Shown here: positions 36,124 through 48,072 of the stretch, piece by piece
How positions within the stretch are numbered: position 1 is the stretch's first letter
How the letters are laid out: each line of letters opens with the position of its first letter
Source of the DNA: Micropterus salmoides
Taxonomy: Eukaryota; Chordata; Actinopteri; Centrarchiformes; Centrarchidae
Assembly: GCF_014851395.1 (NCBI RefSeq)
Contig: NW_024041484.1
Location: 6,396,183 to 6,460,182 of the forward strand
Length of the DNA: 64,000 bases
Direction: 5' to 3'
The notes under the pieces: model-generated
What the model was told of the DNA's origin: nothing
What the model saw: only the letters and a program-made list of their open reading frames with translations
Database searches by the model: none
Position numbers and translations under genes: made by a program

Positions 36124-37486
36124 TTATGTCTGCCAGGCAAATACTTGCAAACCCTCACGATTTTCATGGTAGACTCTTGTTTTTTAAAGCCCTCTCCCAG
36201 TGTCCTCCCGAGGTCACAATTCTCCCAATTTCTCGTATTTCTCCCAATATATGAAAAATATACCCAACTTTGTGTACTTTTTGTTGCCTTTCTTACTGTT
36301 TCTGGCACTGTACAGTATACAATATGTACAATATGTGGGCAGCCATGTTTAACACGAAATGATCAGATCCCATCATCATCATCCAAAAGAATGTATGCCC
36401 AAACTTCTTCTTAATATTCAGCTCACTTAACTTACTTAGTACATTTACTTGCAAAACATCATGAACAGCTTTATTCATAGTCACAGTATACTGTACTGAA
36501 AGAAAAATCAATGAAGGCGAGCAATGTGGCAGTGACATGTCATCCCGGCTTCAAGCCTCTCACCTCTCACCTCTCAAGCGAGAGGCATTTTCTATTTCAG
36601 CTAACTAGGTCAGCCGGCTTTGTGACCCAAGTTTCGCACGGTTCACACATGCAGTTCAGTATTTCAGCCTGCAAATGTTCAGTCTCAAATATGTGGCTGC
36701 TAGATCAGAACCTATCATGTCATTATAGTTGCTAAACAGAAACTGAAAGCAGCGCCACATGCTGAAGCTACAATGACAAAAAAAAAGGAAGAAGATGGTA
36801 AAGATGGCGGAACATATTGGCAACTCATGTGGTTACATACTGTCAAGCATATTGGAATGGATGACCAGTCAGTATTGGTGATGGATGCTGAAACTAAACC
36901 TGATTACAGTGTTGAAGTATTTAATCATTGTCAGCTGAAGGAGGCCTGTACTCATGTGAGATGCTTTACTGAGTTTCTGCGATGTGATTCAGATCATGAG
37001 ACAACTCCCTTCAACATCCTACACGGGTATTTATGTTTTATGGACACTCATCAAAAGAGTGATGATGGGGCATCATCATTGAGCTGTAACTCAGTGGCAG
37101 CTTTAACAGTTTCAAGCATAATCTTCTTTTGTCTGTCTCCATCCGGAAACATCATCCAGTAATCTTTAGAAACACACATGTGATGAAAATTACAAGTGTA
37201 TGGAAAGTTTTACTAAACTTTATCTCCCATAACGTAAGCAACAAACAATGTTATTTCTAGGTTAACTACAATATTTAGCGGGCTTTAGGGTAATGTTAGA
37301 GAAATAGGACTGCAACATCCACCCTGTGAGTGCCAACCTACTACTCTATTAGAGTTTGGAGGTAATAGTGGCTTTATTCTGCTCTTCATTTGGTTTGGTA
37401 AAGTTTAAACTCCAGCCAAACACGCATCAGGAATTCCTCATGGTCACATCCATTTCTCTTTCTCAATCACCGTCAACCACCTTTGT
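36124..37486. other. Intergenic DNA, 129-codon open frame of unknown value
   Basis: The longest frame here is 36773-37162 on the plus strand (129 codons, Cys/His-containing, beginning with a Lys run). It shows no domain I recognise and no splice or promoter context. A part at 36170-36260 (ctcccaatttctcgtatttc) resembles words at 17660. Likely non-coding. Confidence 0.35.
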
Positions 37487-37760
37487 ACAGGGTGGGCTGG
37501 AGCCAATCCCAGCTAGCATTGGGCGAGAGGCGGGGTACACCCTGGACAGGTTGCCAGTCCTTCGCAGGGCACACAGACACTAACAACCACTCACACTCAC
37601 ATTCGCGCCTGAAGGGCAATTTAGAGTCACCCATTAACCTAGCCTGCATGTCTTTGGACGGTGGGAGGAAGCCGGAGCACCCGGACTGAACCCATGCAGA
37701 CACGGGGACAACATGTAAACTTTGCACAGAAAGGCCTCGGACGACCACAGATCGAAACAC
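37487..37760 (-). repeat. SINE/LINE-type repeat body (same family as 39708-39991)
   Basis: Words such as ggctggagccaatcccagct, ggtacaccctggacaggttg, tttagagtcacccattaacc and catgtctttggacggtggga match 39708-39991, but the tRNA-like head is absent, so the copy is 5' truncated on the minus strand. Confidence 0.75.
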
Positions 37761-38540
37761 GGACGCATATTCTTTGAAAATACAAACATTAAAGAGGAAC
37801 TTTACACATCAAAGTCTACTTAAAGGTCTTGAGGAGTACTACTGAATATGTGAAAAATAGTTGAATATAGTCTTTGTGGCCCCAGAGAGAGCTATGTGAA
37901 GTCTGATAAACTACATCAAGAGATGTCACTTCAAGTTGTCAAGTTGAAGGGTAATATAGGTACCAGGTTTTGACAAGGAAGAGGATAATAGATGAGAATA
38001 CAGATGATATCTCTAGTTCTGCAGCATTGATATTTATCTTTTTTTTAAACGGTCTAACTTGAGTTGGACAGTGTTATAGGAGCGTAATGCTAAATCGGTG
38101 GAGTACTCTAAAAAGGTGTGGTATGCGATTCTAATCCAATACACGTCATTTTGTCAAATTCAGCAAATATCTCCACCTGATCCGTTAGCTGTCCTTTCTC
38201 TGTGTGTGCTGGGAAAAAATCTGGTGTTTATACACAGCCCTGGCTCTGTAAATGAGAAACAAAACCAAGCCACACATGACAATTCCAGCCATTCCAGTCA
38301 TGATTTGTGTGTTAAAATGCTTGCCCACTGGACAATTCAGCTGTCTGGAGCTGGTGTGCTGGCTCTGAATCTGCCTCGTCCTCTCAGCATGTTAGCTTTG
38401 CAGCAGCAACAGTTTGCTAACCCACAACCTAGCTAATGTTACATACATTATTTGCTGTGTAGTTGTTTGCTCTATGTCATGATATTTGTCATGGTTTTGG
38501 ATTTCATCAGAATTACATACCCTACGTTTAAAGCATAAAT
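37761..38540. other. Intergenic DNA, no gene recognised
   Basis: No recognisable element or exon. Confidence 0.4.
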
Positions 38541-38544
38541 TTAA

Positions 38545-38745
38545 CCACTGTGTTAGGTACACCTTGCTAGTACTGGGTTGGACCCCTTTTTCACCTTCAG
38601 AACTGCATAATTCTTCATGGCATCCTTTCAACTAGGTGTTGGAATTCCTCAGAGATTTTGGTCCATATTGACATCATAGCATCATGCAGTTGGTACTAAG
38701 GGGCCCAAAGTATGCCAAGAAAAGGTCTCCCACCAAATCTTGTTC
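38545..38745. repeat. Internally deleted dispersed DNA-type repeat
   Basis: The words tgttaggtacaccttgct, gtactgggttggacccc, cagagattttggtccatatt and gcatcatgcagttggt follow a long teleost repeat consensus I recall. Then ttggtactaaggggcccaaa jumps to a later part of that consensus, implying an internal deletion. Confidence 0.5.
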
Positions 38746-39149
38746 AAATGAGAATTATCAGAACTCTCTCCAGGAGTGGTTGTACTGGATAGTCAGCACG
38801 GACAATGTTGTTTATAAATCATTTTTCTGTGAACAAATTTGTGCCCTTTTTATTGTCTCTTTTATATATGTTGCTCCAATTGCAAACTACAGTGAGGTGA
38901 CCAATAAAGCTGAAACTGGTGGCAGAAAACTGCCCCTGAACCTCACACCCTTTTCTCAGAGTTGGAATGTACCCAGATATTATTTGTTTACCCAGACTGT
39001 CAACATATCTGTTGAGCTAAGTGATGTAGATGCCTTAAGCTCACTTCCTGCCTGTCGGCAATAAAGAAATGGATGAATAATAGACAGACAGCACAGACAG
39101 AAAGACTGTAAATTGGCAAATCCAAAAGGGAGCTGTTTAAAACACTTGG

Positions 39150-39707
39150 TAATCTGCCCCCTGGATCAAACCTGGGTGTTATTTTAGACTACGACAAAGA
39201 AGAGAGAACACATCAAGCCAGTGCACTGCTGGAGTGATGTGTTTTGGGATTTGATTTTAAAGTCCTTCTACTTGTGAACAAAGCTCTTAACGGCTTAGGA
39301 CCGGCCTACATCACAGATTCCCTGTTGTTTTATGTTCCTTCATGAGCCCTAAGATCCTCTACTGCTGGTTTTTTAGTTACTAAAAAAAAAAATGGAGATG
39401 CAGCTTCTTTCAGGTAAGCTCTCAACTTATGGAATAGCCTAAGCAGAGCAGAGCAGAGCAGGCAGCAAATTCTAAAATGGCGCTTAAAAACATATTAAAA
39501 TGTGCCTTTTTCTAGCACCACAACTTATGATGCGCACGCTTCACATGGAGTCACACATGCTGTTCTTAAATGCACTTTTATGCCTTTAAATCTTTCAAAT
39601 GGCTTGCCTTCACTGCAGTGCTAAGCACCTTATCTTTACCTGCCTTCTTTTCAATTTAATTTGTTTACTGTTTTTATTCTTTTTTAAATGTAAAGCACTT
39701 TGAGCTG
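39150..39707 (+). pseudogene. LINE reverse-transcriptase tail remnant (L2/CR1-Rex1 type)
   Basis: Broken plus-strand frames spell LGVILDYDKEERT, then FKVLLLVNKALNGLGPAYI followed by TDSLLFYVPS, then ALNLWNSL. These are the usual spacing of the C-terminal end of L2/CR1/Rex1-type ORF2 proteins. Stops and frameshifts separate the pieces. The 3' end (taaatgtaaagcactttgag) matches the L2-type tail, after which a SINE follows immediately. The element is a 5'-truncated dead copy. Confidence 0.65.
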
Positions 39708-39991
39708 CATGGGCTGGAGCCAATCCCAGTTACTGGCAAAATGCAGGGTACACCCTAAACAGGTTGCCAGTCCATCACAGGGCCACACACTCACACCTAA
39801 GGACAATTTAGGGTCACCAATTAACCTAGTGCGCATGTCTTTGGATGGTGGGAGGAAGTTGGATCACCCAGACAGAACCCACGCAGACACGAGGAGAACA
39901 TGCAAACTCCACACAGAAAGGCTGGGGTTGGAACCCACGCTCTTCTTGCTGTGAGGCAACAGTGCTAACCACTACACCACTGTGCCACCCT
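39708..39991 (-). mobile_element. tRNA-derived SINE, about 284 bp
   Basis: On the minus strand the head reads ggtggcacagtggtgtagtg then gttagcactgttgcc, fitting a pol III A box (tggtgtagtgg), and ggttccaaccc about 45 bases later fits a B box. A body shared with 37487-37760 follows, ending ggattggctccagcc. The layout is head, B box, conserved body and LINE-like end. It lies directly next to the LINE tail on the opposite strand. Confidence 0.72.
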
Positions 39992-40059
39992 GTTTTACTA
40001 TATAATTACATTTAATACAGTATTTTTTTATTATTATTGTTATTGTTGTTGTTGTTATG

Positions 40060-40348
40060 TCTCATGATAGATTGGTGACCCTGTCAAGGGTGTAGCCTAC
40101 CTTACCTCTTGCCCAGTGCATGCTGGGATAGGCTCCAGCCCATGACCCTTCCCAGAATAAATGCATATTTATAATGGATGGCTAGCTGGAGAGTTTAAGT
40201 ACACTGAGAGCCCAGTGAGCAGTGTCTTCATCCAAGCCTATGTAGGTAGGAAGGGGAGAGAATTGTCAATTGTATATTCGTATATCCTACAGGGCCCTGT
40301 GCACAGGATAAGAGGTTGACGATGGATGGATGGATGGATGGATGGATA
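40060..40348 (+). repeat. LINE/SINE 3'-tail sequence ending in (GGAT)n
   Basis: The words tgctgggataggctccagcc and cacaggataagaggttgacg precede a GGAT tetranucleotide array at 40321-40348. This is the end structure of common fish LINE/SINE families (ggataagcgg + atgg repeats). The 40190-40300 part looks unrelated and may be an insertion. Confidence 0.55.
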
Positions 40349-40849
40349 TCCTACAGGAAATGGTGTCTGTCACTGCCAAATGCCTGTTGGCACTGAGAGA
40401 GGTGAAAATTGTGGGTGGATGTTGTCAAGCTAACAGTAGCTTCCTCTTTCTTTCTTTGGGCCACTTGTTTGGCATGACAGGAATAAAAACTAATTATATA
40501 AATGCCTGTTTTGCGGATGGAGTCTAGCCATTCTTTCTTTGAAAAGATCATTCAGAACAAAGTGATGTGTAAAATGTAGGCAATAGTGTTTTATTATTAT
40601 CATTAGTTAGCGATATTTTCAGTTATTAATACTGCTTAATAATGCTGCTGTCTATTATTTGCTTGATTCATTGATTAGAAGCTTATTTGTTCTATAAAAT
40701 TTTCTGACCTCTAGTCAGTTTACAGTGAAACAAAACAGAGAAAAGCAGCAAACCCTCACACTGGAAAAGATGCAAATATGATTGGAATTCTTGCTTAAAA
40801 CATGACCTAAATGACTGATTGATGATCAAAATAGTTTCCATTTCTTTTT

Positions 40850-41055
40850 CTCGCAATGGGCTAATCGATCTTTCTTTCTCATAAAGACAGTTTTTCCTTG
40901 CCACTGTCCAAGTGCTTGCTCATGGTGGGAATTGTTGGGTTCTCTGTAAATAATATTACAGACCCCGCTCAAGCTCTGCTCTGAAAAGTGCAATGAGAAG
41001 CTTCTGTTATGAAATGGCGCTCTACAAATAAAACTAAATTGAATTGAATTCTTAA
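40850..41055 (+). repeat. Fish LINE-type 3' tail, (AATTG)n end
   Basis: Contains acagtttttccttgccactg, aagtgcttgctcatgg, ttatgaaatggcgctctac and aataaaactaaattgaattg. The order matches a frequent fish repeat with an AATTG-type tail. Confidence 0.55.
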
Positions 41056-41450
41056 ATTGAATTTCTGTGTAAAATCTTACTCTGATAATTATATCTCTCC
41101 GATAAATGTAGTAAAAACGTTAATTCCCTTTGAAATGCAATAGAGTAAAAGTATAAAGCAGCATTAATGTGAAGTAAATAAATACAATAGCCTAGCCAAA
41201 CACCGCTGATCATGACACGTGCGTAACATCGAAATGCAGTTTATTAGTCAATTTGCACCTCCTAAAGGCTCATGTTTTTACTCCCTACGTCCGCTTTAAA
41301 CCATCAGCAGTGGATTGGAGTGTGGAGTGTTCCCTACAACGTGGCCAGGTAGAATGTAAACAAAGGATCTCAGTCAGTAAACTGCCACAATCATTAAATA
41401 AACCTTTCTTTTATCTGAAGGGTTGCATAAACACCCTTTAGCCAGTGTAA
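41056..41450. other. Intergenic DNA, no gene recognised
   Basis: Nothing identifiable. Confidence 0.4.
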
Positions 41451-41479
41451 TTACGCATACAGATTGTTATGGCTTAAGG

Positions 41480-42215
41480 TTACATATTTAAGACGAATAA
41501 ATGGGAACAATTAGACCGATTCAACCCTCTCAAATCTTCACATTAGGACAACGAGATGTTTCTTCAAATGAATGCCTGGAAGGAGGGTGATTTGGGAGAA
41601 CAAGGAGCCCCCAGCAGTGTCTGGCTGTAACACGACGCTTCAGGAGTTGCCATCATCACATGGCAGATGGAAATTTCCACTCAGTCTCCTTGCTTGTTAA
41701 ATGGGAAGGGTCTCCAACTCTTGTCTCCACTAGTTCTCCGCCTGCTACAGCTGTCCGCCACCCTCAAAGATTCGGTAAGACCCCGACATTTAGACATGTA
41801 TTCCTTACTTTTAGATGTTATCTACCCTGCATGTGATTTGCTGGTTAACTCTGGCGACCATATTTGATTGCGTGGAAGCGGGTAGTTTAATTGTGATTAT
41901 TTATGTGGCTGGAATCGGCTCGTATGGTTTTATAGCCTAACTACAAAATATTTTTTCTTCACTTAAAAGAAGGCTCATGTATGCGTGCGTTTAATGGCTT
42001 TTTAGACATCAGTGTTTCTTGTTTCATTGATCGTTCTTGCACATATATTCACAAACTAACATGTTAAAGAGACAGAGCAACAGTAGCGGCGTGCGGAGCG
42101 CTTCCTGCAGGGTGTTGCCTGGAGTCAGCGTAACGCTGCGTTAAGCGCCAAACACGCGTCTTTATTTATACAAGACAATAACACGTAGTTCTGGTGCGCG
42201 GTGATAAATAGTGTC
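41480..42215 (+). promoter_or_regulatory. CpG-rich block with a strong splice donor; possible upstream first exon
   Basis: The stretch 42080-42215 has many CpGs for this window (gtagcggcgtgcggagcgct, aacgctgcgttaagcgcc). Upstream, catatttaagac at 41487 is TATA-like and GATTCG|GTAAGA near 41775 is a strong plus-strand donor. An alternative 5' untranslated exon of slc38a4 (17 kb downstream) or the start of a non-coding RNA would fit, but no transcript evidence is available. Confidence 0.3.
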
Positions 42216-43329
42216 AGAATTTTGCACCCAAAACACACGTTCCCACTTAAGCCCGCAGTTGTTCATATGGAAGGAAAACACAAAGGCAACTATTAGTGTT
42301 TCCTGTTTGCATTTTACAGACTGCTTTGTGCCTGCTCCCACTGTGTGTGTGTATGTGTGCAACACACACACCATATAAATGACTTGGAGTCATTACTTTG
42401 AAGGGATGAACAGAGGAGAAATATGAATATGGACCGTGGGTTTATGTAACACGCCGAGAGTAGCGTACTGTGTGGTCTGCAGGGCTCACTGAGGACTAAT
42501 AAATATGTTATGACTGCAGTCACAGGCTCAAACTGCTGTCATGCTCAGTTTGGAAATATTGTACTGAATTTTTAATTCATTATACCTTGATTTGAAAACC
42601 TTGTCAGTAAAGCTGAGGGGCTCTCTGGAGCATTTCTCCTCTCAGTGTCACCACAGAAACTATTTTTCTTTCTTTCTTTTATGTCATGTTCTTTTTTCAT
42701 TTACTGTTGTTTAACTGCAGTCTATCTCTCTTTGATTCTGCAAGTACTTGTTAATCACTCTGAGAAAGATAAACAGGGCTGTGTCATTTAGGTCTTGAGA
42801 GATTTTCCTTGTTGTTGTCAATTTCTTTGCTGTAATACTTTATGATCATCCTTGTCTTAAGCCACTTGACGTGTAGCATTTGAAGCAACATTCCCTAATG
42901 CCGGCCATATACAGCGGAGAACTGCTCATGGCTGAAAACAAAGGCTAGATTCAGCCAGGATAATATCTAGGCTTAGGCATATTTAAGTAGTGAGTTCAGT
43001 TTCTATCACTGCCTGTGTTGACAGCTAAAAATACCCGGTTGCCACACTGTGACTGTACGTGAGAACAACTGTACACGTATACTGTCAAACCCTTTCTGTT
43101 CTCTATGCACCTTACTTACATAAGAGTGAGAACCAATCTCGTAGTGTCTTCCCTTAATGAAGCTCCACCTATATGTTTGTCATATGGCATTTTACAGTTG
43201 TAATAGTACCCAAGGCCTGTGTGTTTTATGGCATTGCTAAAGCTTAGAGGTGCACAATCATGTGAGGTGTAACTTAGTTGATTGTGTAATCTGGAGTTTC
43301 TTTTTAATCGTTAGGCCTATAATTTAAAG
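42216..43329. other. Intergenic DNA, no gene recognised
   Basis: Short pyrimidine tracts (tttctttctttctttt near 42665) only. Confidence 0.4.
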
Positions 43330-43597
43330 GGTCACTCCAGCATCTTTCATCAGACCCTCTCTGACTGGTAAATGCCTACATCAACGCCCAGTTTAAGTTT
43401 ATAACACAGGCTTTCTGTCTCAAGCCCAAGCTGCAGTAACCCTGATGATATCACCGTTGCATAATCAGGGTAATTTTCTCAAACTTAAAAAAAGCTCCTC
43501 CAGAGCCACAGAAGATATTATACAAGTGTTGTCATAGGCTGAGTAGCACTCAGTAAAATGACCTCCATCTGTAAAATCTGTGGAGTGCCCCTTTAAC
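43330..43597. repeat. Dispersed repeat (relative at 15110-15270)
   Basis: Begins ggtcactccagcatc and ends gtggagtgcccctttaa, with internal tctgtctcaagcccaa and agctcctccagagcc, shared with 15110-15270. The termini suggest an inverted pair (gggtcactcca / tggagtgcccc). Confidence 0.5.
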
Positions 43598-44161
43598 CCC
43601 GTTTTCGTTTTAAAACTCCAGGCTAGCGTATTAGTGTGGACAGGCGAAAACGAATAACTTGTTGACACAGACACTCACATTTGGCTTCCTGATTGGGTCT
43701 TATCAGTCATGCAAAGCGGAAACACAATGCTACTGACAATGTTTTCGTTTGTTTGCTTATTAAAATATTTTGTACTGTGTAAATAACGCTTATATACTTG
43801 TACGGTGCATGTCGTCGTAAATGCTTTGCAAGGATTTCCAGTCTGTTTTGAATGCTCCCGTGTTTCTTTCAGTAACAGTTCCACCTCGTTGTCTTTCCAT
43901 GCAAAAAGAATCTCTGCTGTGGTTCTTTTCCATTGCTATTCTTTATTCATCTCTAGTAGTTCTTTCTGCAACTGCGGGAACAACCTGCTTCCTGGTTACA
44001 CCAGTACATGCATGCCTAGTGTACGTAAATGGCCACTAGATGTGCGTTTTCAGTTGTTTTAATGTAGACGGAGGTCAATTCTAATACGCAGCTAAAATGA
44101 TGGTGTGGACGGAGATTGTCGTCGTTTTAAATAAAAAAAACTTAGTGATGTGGATGTAATC
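43598..44161 (-). mobile_element. Copy 3 of inverted-repeat family 'F4'
   Basis: Reverse-complement relative of 34739-35403: ccccgttttcgttttaaaac at one end, gtgatgtggatgtaatc at the other, plus agtacatgcatgcc and aatggccactagatgtgcg inside. It is followed by TAA. It abuts the 43330-43597 repeat. Confidence 0.7.
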
Positions 44162-44985
44162 TAAGTTAAAACACCTGACTCAACACTCCTCACTAACCTT
44201 ACAAGGCTGCAGATGAGGTTAGATATACCAGCATAGGTTTGAACATCTGTCAACGGGGCAGGGCTTGCTGCTCATCTGCTGTTAGGAGACCTGAATGACA
44301 CATGTAGGTCAGACCCTGCTGGGCGCCTGGGGGTTGAAGCGCTGCTGGTGCTAGCTGATGTAACTTGGGGTGCCAATGAGAAAAAGAGCTGCGAGCCAGA
44401 TGTAGAGTCAGTTTCAAAGGAGTGGATATTACTAACACAAAGACACTGTGGCACGATAGGGAGAAGAATATGGCAGTTTTCCAAAACACTGTCAACACAT
44501 TCAATTGAAATCCAGGAAGGTGGCTCTTGCATTGCAAGAAACTTTCTATTTTTACCTGCATAATACCTGGTTGCATAATTCAACCCTCTGGAATGTGCAT
44601 TGAGGACACGTGAAATGTTCACCTGCACCTAAGATTTAAAAAAAAATGTGAATCATTATTGATCCTTGCAGGGAAAATCCCTTTTCTCTCACCATCCACA
44701 TGGTGGTCAGAGGTCAGTTTACAGCGGTTCAGGTTCTTACTGAAACTCTTACAAACATGGAGGTATGTTGGCCGACACAGTTGCTTACTTACTTAGGTCA
44801 CAATAAAAAAAACTTGATGGCTGTTCACACCAGGGTGTACAATTGCTTCAATCACATTATTTTAAAAGAACATTATTAATATGGGGAACCAATGTTACTG
44901 ATCTATCATCTCATCAGAGGCATTTTATTTTAGACAGTGTAGAGCAATCTGCTTAAGATGACAAAGCATTTCCTGCAGCTGGTTT
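44162..44985. other. Intergenic DNA, no gene recognised
   Basis: Includes a short LINE-tail-like fragment at 44645-44700 (ttattgatccttgcaggg). Overlapping 70-118 codon frames on both strands show no known family. Confidence 0.4.
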
Positions 44986-45421
44986 GAAGCAAGAGTTCTA
45001 CATGTAGGAAAATTGGCTTACTTGCTGTCTTGCTGGGAGTTTGATGAGTTAGATCAATATTGCTCCCATGTCCACATATTAATTATAAAGCTACCTTCAG
45101 CAGCCGGTTAGTTTAGTTTAGTGCTAAAATGAAAAAACAGCTAGACCCCCATAAACCTCCACTTGCTATTTTTACAATTTGGTTTTTATACGGAGTAAGC
45201 AAATGATATATTACATGTTAATTAGTGAGCGTTATTAGCTTAGGACAGAGCCAAGCTTACTGTTATCCTTGTTTGCAGTCTTTCTGCTAGGCTAAGCTAA
45301 CTGGCCGCTGAAGATAGCTTTATAATTATCATATACACATGAGAGGGGTATTGATCATCTCATCTAACGCTCAACAAGAAAGTGAATACCATTTCCCAAA
45401 ATGTCAAACTATTCCTTTTAG
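44986..45421. mobile_element. Fold-back element with about 110-bp inverted ends
   Basis: Left half (gtcttgctgggagtttgatg, attaattataaagctacctt, cagcagccggttagtttag) is the inverted counterpart of the right half (ctaagctaactggccgctg, aagatagctttataattatc, catctaacgctcaacaagaa). The right terminus is tttcccaaaatgtcaaacta then ttcctttta. No coding capacity. Partial relatives lie at 13680, 24220 and 50110. Confidence 0.7.
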
Positions 45422-47640
45422 ATTGCAGTGTTTTAATGTCCCCATTCATAGACGAAATGCCCCAGAAGCTAATCCTAATGCGTCGCAACTACTACAGTAC
45501 CACATGCGTACAATCGCAAATAGGTAATTTTCAACTTGTGTACTTGCATATTTTTATGCTTTTTCTTTAAATTTTGACCAAAAAGAATCACAAAATCCCT
45601 TGTCGTCTTTGACAAATGACCAAATCCAGAATTTTCTTAAAATAAGGCTTGTATTTGCTTTCAATCTGTCCAACTGCTGACTGCCAAGAATATGAACCAG
45701 TAACCAATTTGAATCAGGATTGATAAGTAGAATTGCATTGGATAAAATTTAAAGAATAGCTAATCCTGGGGGCAAGATCAGGAAAGGGGAGGTGATGCAT
45801 TGTCAGCATGGTGGCATGTCAGAACTAACCAGTGCCCAGATGTCCAACAACGGGCCTCTGAATAATCAGAGCACCCCATGTTCATGGTCACTGATGCAGC
45901 AGAAAATGAGTTTTAGACTCCGTAAAGAGTCCCCCTCTGTCTTGTAAATGGAAGAGAATGAAATCTGTAAGAGCACATTGCTTTCTTATGACTCATGTTG
46001 CATAATTAAATTGACCCAAATTTTTTATTTGTACTTAACATAATGTGATAAGAAGCACCTAATTTGATCTGCTCGAGATTGTAGAAAGGGTTAGGGCTCC
46101 TGGCAATTGAATTGCTGAGGTGAGTTTTGAATTCAAGCCTGTGTCTTTTTTTAAAGGCCTCCTCTTCCGAAAGTCAAACCTTGAGCTGTAAAAGAATAAC
46201 ATATTGTTACGAAGCAAGATGCTGCCGTCATCATTAGCACACATCAGCAGATCAATAATAACTGATAAGATCACCAGAGTGCGGGTCTGCCAGAGCGGGT
46301 TCACAAACAAGTTTAGGACACACCATGCTCAAGTACAAAAGGCCAATATGGTGTTTGCTGAAGGCCATCTAATGTCACATGACACAGAAGTCAGAGTTTT
46401 TGTCGATATGTTTTTTTTCTCTTTGAATGACTGACTGCAGTATGATTTATTTTAATAGATCTTCCAAAGGAATTATGCATTTGCCTTTTGTCAAAATCTC
46501 CTGGAATTTCAAAGTTACAGTGTCCTCCATCAATTAGAAATCATGACTCAGTCCAAAGCAAATGTTCTATGTGATTTTCCATCAGCTTTCCGAGAATTCT
46601 CATTCATTCATCGAAAGACTTTTCAGCATGCAAAACCTATTGGTTGCAGATTTCTTCACAGGGTCAGTCAGTGATTGGAAACAACGGTTAGCTTTGTTAG
46701 ATGTTGTATTCAAGGGCATAGATGTTAGTATACATTTTTAAGTCGTTATTTTAACTACTGTTGTCCATCAGTGTCAAGTCAATGTATTTGCTCAGTGTGT
46801 TACAGAATTACATTATTGAAAAGGATAATAGAAATCAGAGATTTTGAGAGTTAAAACTTAAGAAAAAGAGATGTAAAACCTGGATGAGGCTAAAATCATA
46901 ATAGAATAGGCTTCTTTGAGTCATATGTGCCCATGTTAGTATTTCCTGCTGTCTCCAGCTTTGGACTGCAGTGTGGCGTCTTTCCTCTGAACGGTAGCTC
47001 TGTGTCGCTGCTGTCTCTTTCCCCCACGCTTAGAGAAATCTTTGCTCTGCTTGGGACTGTCTCACTGCTCCAGGATACTTCTCACTGAAGTGCCTGTGAG
47101 CTGCACTTTAACGGAGGTGGTGAAGTTAACATTTGTATAGATTTGTGGTGAGATTTCTATCTGATCAGAAGTGTTTTCATTTAGTTTCGGTATTACACCT
47201 CCTTGTCTCATGCAGTACTGTCCCAAACGGTTCTAACATATCAATAGAGAAATAGCGTAGGCCAATGCAAAACAGAGTAGGCCTATACAGTGATCTGATA
47301 AAAATATGTTTTTTTCATTAAGTTTATTCTCCAAATAGCTAATTTTTTTTCTCAAAATATTACAACTTCATTCTTGAAATGTCACAGGATAAAGATATGT
47401 GGGCTTTATTCAGAATGTGGGATGAAATGTTGGAACATAACCTGCACCCTTATTGTAGTTCTGTCATTCTTTGTGCTTGTTTTATTAAATGTCTTACAGC
47501 ATGTCCTGCAGCCTCAGGCTATCCGGTTTTTGCTCCAGGTCAGATGAAATACCTGAGGTTCAGAGGTAAAAATTACAACACATTTGCTCTGGAAATACTG
47601 GGATTGTGCAAGCTTACTCTGAAGATGTTGTCAGACCATA
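45422..47640. other. Intergenic DNA, no gene recognised
   Basis: No element boundary or exon recognised. The largest frame, at 47379-47708 on the plus strand (109 codons), overlaps the repeat that follows and is probably chance. Confidence 0.4.
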
Positions 47641-47644
47641 GAAA

Positions 47645-47935
47645 TGTGGTGAGAGAAAGTGAAACTTTGGTTTACCACCACTGGATGGATTGCTATGACA
47701 TGCTATGACATTTGGCACAGACATTCATGGTCCCCAGAGGATGAATCCTACAGACACTTATCAACCCCCTCATTGTTCCTGCAGTTTTGTGCTAATTAGC
47801 AAATGACAACATAATAAACTAAGATGGTAAACATGGTATCTGCTAAAATCACAATGTTAGCTATAGTGAGCATGCTGACATTAGCGTTTAGCTCAAATCA
47901 CAAATGTGCATTAGCATGGCTGTAGGAGGCCTCTA
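47645..47935 (-). repeat. Dispersed repeat (relative at 61685-61960)
   Basis: Contains acatttggcacagacattca, ggtccccagaggatgaatcc, ttttgtgctaattagcaaat and gagcatgctgacattagcg. The opposite orientation (atgctaacatgctgacatga, gatcaccaaagtcattagg) appears at 61685-61960. This is a very common fish repeat type. Confidence 0.65.
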
Positions 47936-47979
47936 TGATGTGGCACTGGCACTCTGAAAGAGCCCTAATTTGTCCTGTG

Positions 47980-48034
47980 CAGTGTTGGGCAGCAATATTA
48001 TTACTTAATATATATATATATATATATCATTAAG

Positions 48035-48072
<38 letters not shown>

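Noticed and set aside
36773..37162. 129-codon plus-strand frame
   Set aside because: No recognisable domain, promoter or splice context; a frame of this length can arise by chance in 64 kb read in six frames. A protein search with conservation in a relative would change this.
39925..39980. tRNA gene
   Set aside because: A and B boxes are present, but the sequence cannot form a cloverleaf and continues into a SINE body shared with 37487-37760.
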